NCBI RefSeq assembly: GCF_009729075.1
Contig: NZ_VTGY01000020.1
Location: 248,001 to 312,000 of the forward strand
DNA length: 64,000 nt
Source: Mycolicibacterium sp. CBMA 226
GTDB taxonomy: Bacteria; Actinomycetota; Actinomycetes; Mycobacteriales; Mycobacteriaceae
Direction: 5' to 3'
A model generated the notes under the pieces. That model had not been told where the DNA came from, did no database searches, and saw nothing but the letters and a program-made list of their open reading frames with translations. Below, piece after piece: positions 52,327-60,546 of the stretch (position 1 is the stretch's first letter; the number at the start of each line of letters is the position of its first letter). The position numbers and the translations under genes were made by a program.

Positions 52327-52866
52327 TCAGCTGCAGGTGACGCGGATCTCGAAAGGCTTGGTCACCATCACAGGCGGTAGCGCTGCTGTCACCCCGGTAG
52401 CGCTACCGCTGATGGTGTACGTATTGCCGTCCTTGGACGCGGTGGCCTGACCGCCTGACATGCCCTGCTGATAGCCGAGAATCACGCCGTTGACGTTGCC
52501 CAGGATCACCGAATGCACCGTTGCGGCGTCGGGCGTGAGTACCACTGCCACGCCGGAAACCTGCTGACCGATCGCGATGTTGAAGTTGCCGACGGCATTG
52601 GTACAGACCACATTGCCGGTGATGTTCTGCCGTACCCCGTCGATGGACACCTCGGCCTGTCCGGGCGGCGGTTTGCCGGTGACGGATTCGGTCGGCGAGG
52701 CCGCCACGCTGGACGTCGAAGACGTGGTCTTGGTTGTGCCGCTGGTCGAGCTGCTCGTCGAACTGGGCTGCTCCGATGATGGTTTCTCACCGGAACACCC
52801 GACAACCACGAACCCGATGACGGCCGCTGTGCCCACTGCAGAAATCGCAACCCGTTGCCTCACCAT
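52327..52866 (-). CDS. LpqH-family lipoprotein
   Basis: The 179-residue lipoprotein precursor has a lipobox VVGC with Cys24, followed by a Ser/Thr-rich linker of about 50 residues that in LpqH (19-kDa antigen) carries glycosylation. The folded domain has AEVSIDGVRQNITGNVVCTN, IHSVILGN-like VHSVILGNVNGVILGY and a final PFEIRVTCS, with two cysteines as in the family. Function of LpqH proteins is unknown; they are abundant surface lipoproteins. GGAGGGG precedes the ATG at 52866; a GTG three bases inside is an alternative. Confidence 0.87.
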   Translation of the reverse strand: MVRQRVAISAVGTAAVIGFVVVGCSGEKPSSEQPSSTSSSTSGTTKTTSSTSSVAASPTESVTGKPPPGQAEVSIDGVRQNITGNVVCTNAVGNFNIAIGQQVSGVAVVLTPDAATVHSVILGNVNGVILGYQQGMSGGQATASKDGNTYTISGSATGVTAALPPVMVTKPFEIRVTCS

Positions 52867-53032
52867 GGAACCCCTCCAGTCGTCGCCTGCCGGCTCCCAC
52901 AACATCTACGCCGTTGAACCGGGCGCCGCATCTCCTACCTGGCGAGCTTGCCCTGACCCCCGAAAGAGCGGACCTGGCCCCTCAGGCAAATGAGGAATAA
53001 CCCAGCGCGGCAAGCGATAAACGGACCGAGGT

Positions 53033-53890
53033 TCAGCGCATCGGGTGACTTGGCAGAAACACGTCGTTGAAGGTGACCGTGCGGAGGTTGCGGCTCCGGA
53101 CGACGTCGGCGAGCCGATCGAAGACGTGGGTCACCGGCGCGTGGTTGAGATGGCCGAGCACGATGTTCTGCGGCCGGAAGTGCGTGTCGGCCATCTTCAC
53201 GATGTAGTCCTCGGTGATGACCGTCGAGTCCGCCAGGGAGCCCCTCCACATGGTTGTGAGCGTGTAGCCGAGGTCGGCGGCGACGGCCCGGACGGCCGCG
53301 TTGTGCCGGCCGTAGGGCGGCCGCAGATACGGGCGCGCGTCGACCCCGAACGTGTTGAGCAGGAATGCATGGTTGCGCTGGATCTGGTCGGCGATCTGCG
53401 CGGGCGACTGCGTGGTGAGGTCAGGATGCGACCAGGTGTGGTTGCCCAGCTGGATTTGGCCCGATTCGACCAGTGGCCGCAACAAGGGTGCGTTGTCGGT
53501 CCAGGACCGGTAGGTGCCGTTGACGAAGAACGTCAACCGGATGCCGGTGTCCTTCGCGAACTGCGTGTACAGCCGCACGACGTTGCTGTCGACGCCGTCG
53601 TCGACGGTGAGTGCGAGGAGGTCGCCTTGACCGGGCAGGACGCTCAGGACGCCGGTACCAGGGAGCGCGACGCGCGCTGTAGGCGGCGGTGGCGGCAGGA
53701 GCGCCGTCATGCCCTGGTTGACCGCGGTTCCGGCGAGTTCCGGCGTCTGCGCCGCCGAGGCCGCGGCAGGGGGCGCTGTGAAGCCGGTGGCCAGTGCCGT
53801 TCGCGCCACCTCGATGGTCGCGACAGCGGGGGGAATCGTGATGGCTGCCCCGAGGCCGGCCAAGAAGGCTCTTCGGTTCAGCACAGACAC
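53033..53890 (-). CDS. Exported polysaccharide deacetylase
   Basis: The 285-residue precursor has a twin-arginine-like signal (LNRRAFLAGLGAAI) and an Ala/Pro-rich linker. The NodB domain follows: DLLALTVDDGVDSNVVRLY (metal Asp pair), QLGNHTWSHPDL (His pair), YLRPPYGRHN (motif 3), and IVLGHLNHAP near the end. Such enzymes remove acetyl groups from cell-wall or capsule sugars outside the membrane. The GTG at 53890 is preferred because it starts the signal peptide correctly. It is separate from the PuuE-like deacetylase at 9050, which lacks a signal. Confidence 0.88.
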   Translation of the reverse strand: MSVLNRRAFLAGLGAAITIPPAVATIEVARTALATGFTAPPAAASAAQTPELAGTAVNQGMTALLPPPPPTARVALPGTGVLSVLPGQGDLLALTVDDGVDSNVVRLYTQFAKDTGIRLTFFVNGTYRSWTDNAPLLRPLVESGQIQLGNHTWSHPDLTTQSPAQIADQIQRNHAFLLNTFGVDARPYLRPPYGRHNAAVRAVAADLGYTLTTMWRGSLADSTVITEDYIVKMADTHFRPQNIVLGHLNHAPVTHVFDRLADVVRSRNLRTVTFNDVFLPSHPMR

Positions 53891-53941
53891 GGCCCGCAAA
53901 CTATCAGCAGTTCCTGACAATCGCAGAATGAGCGTCCGCGG

Positions 53942-54379
53942 TCAGTCGAGACAGAACTCGTTGCCCTCCACGTCTTGCATGACGATGCAGGACTCGTTGA
54001 TGTCGTCGGCCGGAAGCAGTCGGACGCGGACCGCGCCGAGCGCCACCAGTCGTGTGCACTCGACTTCGAGCGCCGCGAGCCGCTCCTCCCCGACGAGCCC
54101 GGGGGCCACCCGCACGTCCAGATGCACGCGATTCTTCACTGTCTTGCCTTCGGGAACGCGCTGGAAGAACAGACGCGGACCGATCCCGTCCGGATCGACG
54201 CACGCGAATTTCGAACCCTGATGTTCCGGTGGCAGCGCCCGGTCGAAGTCCGCCCACGACGCGAACCCCGGCGGCGGTGGCGGCACGACGTACCCCAGTA
54301 CGTCACACCAGAACCGGGCGACGCGTTCGGGTACCGCGCAGTCAAAGGTGACTTGAAACTTCTTGACGGACGACATCAT
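53942..54379 (-). CDS. VOC (glyoxalase/bleomycin resistance) superfamily protein
   Basis: The 145-residue protein has one VOC domain of the glyoxalase-like type found often in actinobacteria: FQVTFDCAVPERVARFWCDV, LGYVVPPPPPGFASWADF, RLFFQRVPEGKTVKNRVHLD and DVEGNEFCLD at the C-terminus, with His and Glu metal positions. The reaction is unknown. Its start overlaps the stop of the upstream epimerase gene by four bases, so the two are coupled. Confidence 0.85.
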   Translation of the reverse strand: MMSSVKKFQVTFDCAVPERVARFWCDVLGYVVPPPPPGFASWADFDRALPPEHQGSKFACVDPDGIGPRLFFQRVPEGKTVKNRVHLDVRVAPGLVGEERLAALEVECTRLVALGAVRVRLLPADDINESCIVMQDVEGNEFCLD

Positions 54380-55371
54380 TCGCCTCGGCGGCCGATGGCG
54401 CGGAGACCGGCGACGGTGTCGGCCAACGTAATTCGCGGATCGCGGTATGTGACGCCGAGCTCACGTTCACTCGGCGTGTCGTCCGAGTCAGGCATCTGGG
54501 TGTAGTACTGCATGGCGGCTTCGGTGAACGGCGTCTGGAACGGCAGCAGCGGTCCCAGCCGGTCGAGCAGTTGCCCGGCCATCCGAAGGACCGTGTCGGG
54601 AACCGGAACGGAGAACATGGTCTTGTCACCGACCTCGCTCAGCAGCCGGGCCAGCTCGTCCACCGGGATGCGGTGGCCGCCGGCCATATAGCGACGCGGC
54701 CCCTTGCCGGGCTCCAACAGCGCCGCGTGCAGGTCGGCCAGGTCCCGCCCGTCGACAACCGTCCACGCGGCGCTGCGACCAGGAATCGCGCCGAGCTGAA
54801 GTGCCTGGGCCACGCCCTCACCGGCCTCACCGAACTGGTTACCGACGGGCGGACCCATGACCATGCCGGGGTAGGTGATGTTGACGGGCGCCCCGGCGTC
54901 CTGCATTCCGCGGGCGTAGATCTCAACCTGCGCCTTCGACCGTCCGTAACCATCGGTGCCGCCGAACACCGGAAGGTCGGCCTCCAGCTTGTCGACGTCG
55001 GGATTGAACAACGCGGTGATGCTCGACACGTGGATGATCGGGTCGAGGCCCAGTTCGACGGCGCCGCCCAGCACGTTGCGCGCACCGTCCATGTTGGTGC
55101 TCAGCATCTGCGCCGCCTGGTTCGGATCGGTGGCGACCAGCGCTGCGGCGTGCAGCACCGCATCGCATCCGTCCAGCGCGCGCAGCACCGAATCCCGGTC
55201 CGTGATGTCGCCGACCACGTGGTCGGACACGTCGACGCCGAGTTTGGCGACGCTGGTCTGCAGCCGGGCGGCATTGCGAACCAGGAAGCGGACCGAATGT
55301 CCTTTGTCAGCAATGGCTTTCGCGCTCCAACCGCCGACGAACCCGGTACCGCCCGTGATGAGCACCCGCAT
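54376..55371 (-). CDS. NAD-dependent epimerase/dehydratase (extended SDR)
   Basis: The 331-residue extended short-chain dehydrogenase has the cofactor motif VLITGGTGFVGGWSAKA at the N-terminus, VLHAAALVATDP, IIHVSSITALFNP and the Tyr-x3-Lys motif in DGYGRSKAQ. It resembles dihydroflavonol-reductase-like NAD-dependent epimerases. Substrate unknown. It is coupled to the VOC gene by a four-base overlap. Confidence 0.87.
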   Translation of the reverse strand: MRVLITGGTGFVGGWSAKAIADKGHSVRFLVRNAARLQTSVAKLGVDVSDHVVGDITDRDSVLRALDGCDAVLHAAALVATDPNQAAQMLSTNMDGARNVLGGAVELGLDPIIHVSSITALFNPDVDKLEADLPVFGGTDGYGRSKAQVEIYARGMQDAGAPVNITYPGMVMGPPVGNQFGEAGEGVAQALQLGAIPGRSAAWTVVDGRDLADLHAALLEPGKGPRRYMAGGHRIPVDELARLLSEVGDKTMFSVPVPDTVLRMAGQLLDRLGPLLPFQTPFTEAAMQYYTQMPDSDDTPSERELGVTYRDPRITLADTVAGLRAIGRRGE

Positions 55372-55451
55372 GAAGACTTACCCCCTCCGAAGTGAACCGC
55401 AGCCGCCCTGACGCTAGTACGGCAGCGCAGCCGACGGTCGCGAACGTGCCA

Positions 55452-56751
55452 TTACGCCGCGGGGTTGATGCGCGCGATGTAGACATCGCGGGTGAAGATG
55501 CGCAGCGCTTCGGGCCCCGGTGGTGCGGTAGAGGTGTAGACCGCGCCGGTCGGTGTGGTCAGGGTGACGGTGTGCCGGCCGTGCCGGTCATAGGTGGTGG
55601 CCGCCTGCCAGCCGGGGGCGGCTTTGACGTAATTGCAGTGCTCACACAATCCTTGACCATTGTGGACGCTGGTGAGCCCACGGTGGCTGTGGGCCCTGAC
55701 ATGATCGGTGTGCCGGATCGGGGCATTGCAGAACGGGGTCCGGCAGATCTGATCCCGCAACTCGATGAACCGGGCCAGGCCCTTCGGAAACGTCCGGGCT
55801 GTGGATTCCATCGCCACGAGCTTGTTGCTGCCGGGCTGGGCGTACAGGCGCCGCACCGTGGCGGCCGCCTGCTCATCGAGCGCGGCGACCTGCACAAGAT
55901 CGCGGGCCAGCTCGGCTGGGACCGGGCCATACCCCTGCAGATGTGCGGGTTCCGCACCGCCGGCCAGCAGCGTCTCATCCGAGAGGACCAGGTTCACCGT
56001 CACCGACACCGGTGCCTCGATCGGGTTGCGGCCGGTGACTCGCTCCACCAGCAGATCCGCCATGACCTGACCGTGGCTGCGGCCCAGCCCGGCCGGCACC
56101 GACGTGCCCGGCAGCGTCGAAGCCAGGGTCATTGCCGCCCCGTCGGACAAGGCCTGATGCACCGCCCGGCCCTCGGCCGCGGGCAACCGCACACTCACCG
56201 TGGCCATGCCGTCACCGGCGGCCCGGAACCGCACATGCCGACCCGCGGGAGCCTGCCGCGCCCGCTGCAGCACCGCCAGCTGATCAAGCCGGCAGGCGAT
56301 CCGCTTGGCCTCGGCCGCGATCTGCGCATCCCCCATCCCGTCCACGGTGACCGGGTCAGCGCACAATTGACTGTCCAAAAGTTGGCGGTGAAACACCGAC
56401 AGGCACGCCGCCTCTTTCGTGATCAACTCCGCCCGATGCTCCCGACAGACGCCCAGCCGCCAACGCCGCCAGCGTGCACGGCATGTCCGCCACCAGAATC
56501 CGGGCCATCGCCATCAACCGCTCACCCCGATGCGCAGACTCACCCCGCGCCAGCCCGACCTCCGACCCCAACCCCGCGCGCGACACCCGCGGCCCACCCG
56601 CGCGCGCCGCGTCGATCCGCCGCGCCTCCAACACGGCCGCCAGCTGCGCCTGCTCCGCCGCCGCAGCCGACTTCGCCCGCTCGAGCTCAGCCATCCGACC
56701 CAACAACGCCGCCTCATCGGCGTCCGGGCCAACCATCAGGACTTCGCTCAT
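55452..56751 (-). pseudogene. Frameshifted DUF222/HNH endonuclease (13E12-type)
   Basis: The N-terminal DUF222 part is open from 56751 (MSEVLMVGPDADEAALLGRM) to LAALAAGRLS near 56445, then leaves frame; the rest, from EHRAELITKEAACLSVFHRQ to the C-terminus at 55452, is in another frame. Removing one base from the CCC run at 56441-56443 restores a continuous protein of about 430 residues. The HNH nuclease motif is intact: CRTPFCNAPIRHTDHVRAHS, then GLCEHCNYVK. It belongs to the repeated 13E12/DUF222 family of mycobacteria, thought to be mobile-like nucleases. It could be a decayed gene, a sequencing error or a phase-variable site. Confidence 0.82.
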
Positions 56752-56811
56752 ACGTTCGAACATACCGGCACCCACCGACACGTGCCACAGCTGGTTCAGC
56801 CGGATGGCCGC

Positions 56812-57552
56812 CTAACCCTGAACGGTCGGCCGGATGGTGATATCGCCGATCTCGACGTCGTGCGGCTGCTCCATGGCGAATGCGACGGCTCGCGCCACGG
56901 CCTCCGGCGGCAGGCCGAACTCATCCATGCTGCGGCGGATGTGGTCGCGAAGCGCGGGATCGTCGATCGCGGCATCGAGTTCAGTGCGGACGAACCCGGG
57001 AGATATCGAGGTCGTCCGCACCACGCCGTTCGTCGACTCTTGCCGCAGTCCCTCCATCAGGGTACGCACTGCGTTCTTGGTCGCCGCGTAAACCGATTGT
57101 CCCGGAACAATTTTCAGCCCTGCTGTCGAGACGGTCGTGATGAAATGTCCGGCACCCTGCCGCTCGAACACGGGTAGCGCCGCTGCGATGCCGTGGAGCA
57201 CCCCGCGCAGGTTCACGTCGATCATCGCCGACCAGCCGTCGATGTCCAGATCGGAGACCGGCCCGATCTTGCCGATCCCGGCATTGCTCACCAGCACGTC
57301 GAGCCGGCCGAACTCGGCTACCGCACAGGCCACCAGGGCGTCGACGTCGGCGCGTCGAGTCACATCTGTCGCGCACACGGTGACCTGTCCGCCGGTATTG
57401 CGGATGTTCCGGGCGAGTTCGTCAAGGCGGTCGCCTCGACGGGCACCGAGAACCACCGCAGCGCCCCGTTCGGCGAGCAGCCGGGCGGTTGCTTCGCCGA
57501 TGCCACTGCTGGCACCTGTGACAGCGACGACTTTGCCTGCAATACCGCTCAT
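56812..57552 (-). CDS. SDR-family oxidoreductase
   Basis: The 246-residue classical SDR has VTGASSGIGEATARLLAERG, the LVSNAGIGKIGPV (NAG) motif, Ser in HFITTVSTAG and Tyr-Lys in YAATKNAVRTL. It resembles the YdfG/serine-dehydrogenase-like group (EC 1.1.1.-). The flavin reductase-like gene lies 11 bases upstream on the same strand, suggesting a two-gene unit. Substrate unknown. Confidence 0.88.
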   Translation of the reverse strand: MSGIAGKVVAVTGASSGIGEATARLLAERGAAVVLGARRGDRLDELARNIRNTGGQVTVCATDVTRRADVDALVACAVAEFGRLDVLVSNAGIGKIGPVSDLDIDGWSAMIDVNLRGVLHGIAAALPVFERQGAGHFITTVSTAGLKIVPGQSVYAATKNAVRTLMEGLRQESTNGVVRTTSISPGFVRTELDAAIDDPALRDHIRRSMDEFGLPPEAVARAVAFAMEQPHDVEIGDITIRPTVQG

Positions 57553-57563
57553 TTCATCCTTGC

Positions 57564-58055
57564 CTACGCACCGTGCCCCGGACTGAGATCCTTCACATCG
57601 GCGAAGAACACCGGGTGGCGATCGGCGTCAACGGTGCCGCCGGCCACGGGCTCCAGCAGATGACCGATATGGTCGCCCATATCGAACCTCTGGGTGATCC
57701 TCCCGATGAACCACGCCAGGGCAGATTCGAGAATCGGGATCCCTTCCGGCCCCTCATGCCAGTCACACCGGGCGAACTTGTCAGTGGCATCGCCTGTTTC
57801 CCCACCGAACAGCTCCGCCACTGCCAACTGTTCGCGAGGCACCAGATGCACCGCGAGATGGGTTGCCGTCCGCGCGATCGACGTCGTGTGATTCTCCCGG
57901 GACAGCCCGACGAGGAATGTCGGAGGGTCGATGCTGGCTTGGGTGGCGAAACCGACCAGGCAGCCACCACGCCGGCCATCGGCCTGTACCGTGACGACGA
58001 ACATCGGGTAGTCGAGCAGTCCGACGAAATCGTCGAATACGTTGTCTGGCGTCAT
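57564..58055 (-). CDS. Flavin reductase-like FMN-binding protein
   Basis: The 163-residue split-barrel protein starts DNVFDDFVGLLDYPMFVVTV and has GCLVGFATQASIDPPTFLVG followed by SRENHTTSIARTATHLAVHL, the FMN-binding pattern of the flavin reductase-like family, and PVFFADVKDL near the end. It could supply reduced flavin or act as an oxidoreductase. The ATG at 58055 is chosen; the longer frame upstream is low-complexity. It is divergent from the MoxR operon and precedes an SDR. Confidence 0.83.
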   Translation of the reverse strand: MTPDNVFDDFVGLLDYPMFVVTVQADGRRGGCLVGFATQASIDPPTFLVGLSRENHTTSIARTATHLAVHLVPREQLAVAELFGGETGDATDKFARCDWHEGPEGIPILESALAWFIGRITQRFDMGDHIGHLLEPVAGGTVDADRHPVFFADVKDLSPGHGA

Positions 58056-58204
58056 CACCGGTCCTGGCCTCGGGTTTTGCGATAGCGCAGTTGGGGTAGC
58101 CACAACTCGATTCTTGCAAACCGGCCATGGACTCCGTCGTTGGTCGAGACCAGAGGACGGCGCGGCCAAGGTGATGCTCAAACCGTGATGGGTGGAAAAG
58201 ATCG

Positions 58205-59206
58205 ATGACGCTACCCCGAACGCAGCCCGACCAACGCGACATCGCCGAGGCCCGCAGCATCGTGGGTGCGGTGGCCTCGGCGTTCTCGCATCAGGTGGTG
58301 GGCCAGCATCATCTGCGCGAAACGATGCTCGTCGCTCTGCTCGCCGGCGGGCACCTGCTGATCGAGAGCGTCCCTGGACTGGCGAAGACCACCGCGGCGC
58401 GCGTCCTGGCTTCGTCGGTCGGCGGCAGCTTCCACCGCATCCAATGCACGCCGGACCTGTTGCCCAGCGACATCATCGGCACGCAAATCTACGAAGCTGA
58501 CACCAACTCGTTCGCCACCCAACTGGGCCCGGTGCACGCCAACATCGTGTTGCTCGACGAGGTCAACCGCTCGAGCGCCAAGACGCAGAGCGCCATGCTC
58601 GAGGCAATGGAGGAACGTCAGACCACCATCGCCGGCGTCGAATATCCGATCCCCGAACCGTTTCTCGTCATCGCCACGCAGAACCCCGTCGACCAGGAAG
58701 GCACCTATCCGCTGTCGGAAGCCCAGACCGACCGTTTCATGCTCAAGGAACTCGTGCATTACCCATCGACCACTGACGAGATCGAGATCATCGACCGTAT
58801 GGATGCCGGGCGGTATGACCGCGGCCATCATGCGGCGCCCGTGGTGTCTCTCGACGACGTACGCCGGGTGCAGGACATCGTTCGCTCGGTCCACCTGGAT
58901 CGCGCGCTCGTCGCGTATGCCAGCCGGCTGGTCGGCATCACGCGTGACCCCGGCCGACACCTACCGTCCAACATGGCCAGGCTCATCGAATACGGCGCCA
59001 GCCCGCGCGCCACCATCGCCTTCTGCCGGTCCGCGCGCGCACTCGCCGTCGTACACGACCGCGGCTACGTTGTGCCCGAAGATATTTCGCAACTCGCCCA
59101 CCGGGTACTGCGGCACCGGCTGATTCTCGGGTTCGAGGCCGCGAGTGCCCGCATCACGCCTGACGTCGTGGTCGACGCCGTCCTGCAGACGGTCCCGGTG
59201 CCGTGA
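58205..59206 (+). CDS. MoxR-family AAA+ ATPase
   Basis: The 333-residue AAA+ ATPase has Walker A in ESVPGLAKTTAARVLA (about residues 52-67), Walker B in NIVLLDEVNRSSAKTQS (about 114-130), sensor 1 in LVIATQNPVDQEGTYPLSEA and the C-terminal lid. MoxR ATPases act as chaperones that help VWA-domain and metal-dependent protein complexes mature. It opens a five-gene operon (58205-63010) with DUF58 and VWA proteins, the classical MoxR company. Confidence 0.92.
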   Translation: MTLPRTQPDQRDIAEARSIVGAVASAFSHQVVGQHHLRETMLVALLAGGHLLIESVPGLAKTTAARVLASSVGGSFHRIQCTPDLLPSDIIGTQIYEADTNSFATQLGPVHANIVLLDEVNRSSAKTQSAMLEAMEERQTTIAGVEYPIPEPFLVIATQNPVDQEGTYPLSEAQTDRFMLKELVHYPSTTDEIEIIDRMDAGRYDRGHHAAPVVSLDDVRRVQDIVRSVHLDRALVAYASRLVGITRDPGRHLPSNMARLIEYGASPRATIAFCRSARALAVVHDRGYVVPEDISQLAHRVLRHRLILGFEAASARITPDVVVDAVLQTVPVP

Positions 59207-59213
59207 GGCCGAC

Positions 59214-60080
59214 GTGGGCAGACACCTAGACGCTGCGAGAACTCACATCGGCCGCGATCCGGGCAGCCTCTTGGAAGGCGGTCGCTACGCGCTCGTCCAC
59301 ACCCGGAGCCTCGAGTTCGACGAACTCCGCCCCTATGTGCCGGGCGACGATGTCCGCGACATCGACTGGAAGGCGAGCGCGCGCTCCGGCCACACTCTGA
59401 TCAAGCAATTCGTCTCAGAGAAGCACCACAAGATCGTGGTCGTCGCGGATGCCGGACGCAACGTGGCGGCCCTCGCGCCATCCGGCGAGCTCAAGAAGGA
59501 CATCGTGATGCACGTCATCGGCGCCATCGGGCTCATGACGTTGCGCCGGTCCGACGAGATAGCCCTGGTCACGGGAGACCGCCGCGGCTGCGTCGACACC
59601 CGTCTGCGCCGTGGCGAAACCCATGTCGAACGCATGCTGCACCACTATCTCCAACTTGCCGGCGACGCGCCCGCGCGCAGCGACCTGCTCGTCCAACTCC
59701 ATTGGATTGCACGGCATTACCGCCACAGACTGCTGGTCTTCGTCGTGTCCGACGAGCCCGACGTCAGCGATGCCCTGCGTGACGTGCTGCGCCCGCTGAC
59801 TGCCCGGCACGATGTGCTGTGGGCGTTGGTCGGCGACATGGCGCCGGTCGAATCCGGCACTGGCAGAGCCTACGACGCCGCTGACGGCCGGTTCCTCCTG
59901 CCGCCGTCGGCACTCGACCGCACTGTTGCGGAGGCCTACCGACGGTCGGAAGAGGCACGCCGCGAACAGCTTTCGGAGTTCCTGACCGTGTCGGGCATAC
60001 CCCACGCCCGGATCGGCGCGAGCGCCCAGATCAGGTCCGCGTTGACGACGATGACCGGGGCTTACGCACGTGCCAGATGA
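59214..60080 (+). CDS. DUF58-domain protein
   Basis: The 288-residue protein has the DUF58 signature RPYVPGDDVRDIDWKASARS at about residues 43-62, preceded by GGRYALVHTRSLEFDEL, and a VWA-like fold after it (KIVVVADAGRNVAALAP, LLVFVVSDEPDVSDAL). DUF58 proteins pair with MoxR ATPases; their exact role is unknown. The start is GTG at 59214, seven bases after the moxR stop, and the 3' end overlaps the next gene by 11 bases. Confidence 0.88.
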   Translation: MGRHLDAARTHIGRDPGSLLEGGRYALVHTRSLEFDELRPYVPGDDVRDIDWKASARSGHTLIKQFVSEKHHKIVVVADAGRNVAALAPSGELKKDIVMHVIGAIGLMTLRRSDEIALVTGDRRGCVDTRLRRGETHVERMLHHYLQLAGDAPARSDLLVQLHWIARHYRHRLLVFVVSDEPDVSDALRDVLRPLTARHDVLWALVGDMAPVESGTGRAYDAADGRFLLPPSALDRTVAEAYRRSEEARREQLSEFLTVSGIPHARIGASAQIRSALTTMTGAYARAR

Positions 60081-60546
60081 CGATCTGCTCCGGTACGTGC
60101 TCGGCCCCACGCCGTACTCCTCGTGGTGGCTGTGGATATCCGCCGCGCTGCTCATCCTCGTCATCGCCTGGTACTCCTGGTTGTTCGGCACAACCACAGC
60201 GTCCCGGCGGTTCGGCGATGCCCGAGTGATACGCATGGTGCGCGACGAGGTGATCAAGCTCCGCGCGGTTCGCGACATCCGGGCCATCGCCAGGCGTCAC
60301 CGATCGGGAGACCTGCCGGCACCGGCGGCCGGAGCCGCCCTCAGCACAGAACTCCGCAGGTTCCTGGGTTCAGCCACCGGACTGCGCGTGCAATACATGC
60401 ACATCGGCGCCATCGCCGCCGGTCCGCTGGGCGCTGCCGCCCCACTGCTGTCGGAACTCGTTGACATGCAGTACAACCCGCGCTCGCACGTCGGTGTCGA
60501 CGAAGCCTGCGCCGCTGCCGAAGGGCTCATCAGGCAATGGAGCTGA
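60070..60546 (+). CDS. Single-helix membrane protein of the MoxR operon (DUF4381-like position)
   Basis: The 158-residue protein has one membrane helix at about residues 19-40 (WWLWISAALLILVIAWYSWL) and a cytoplasmic helical domain (IRMVRDEVIKLRAVRDIRAI, ALSTELRRFLGSATG). By position and topology it corresponds to the DUF4381 component found in MoxR-DUF58-VWA operons, but the similarity is too weak to be certain. It starts with GTG inside the DUF58 gene and overlaps the VWA gene by ten bases. Confidence 0.7.
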   Translation: MPDDDLLRYVLGPTPYSSWWLWISAALLILVIAWYSWLFGTTTASRRFGDARVIRMVRDEVIKLRAVRDIRAIARRHRSGDLPAPAAGAALSTELRRFLGSATGLRVQYMHIGAIAAGPLGAAAPLLSELVDMQYNPRSHVGVDEACAAAEGLIRQWS

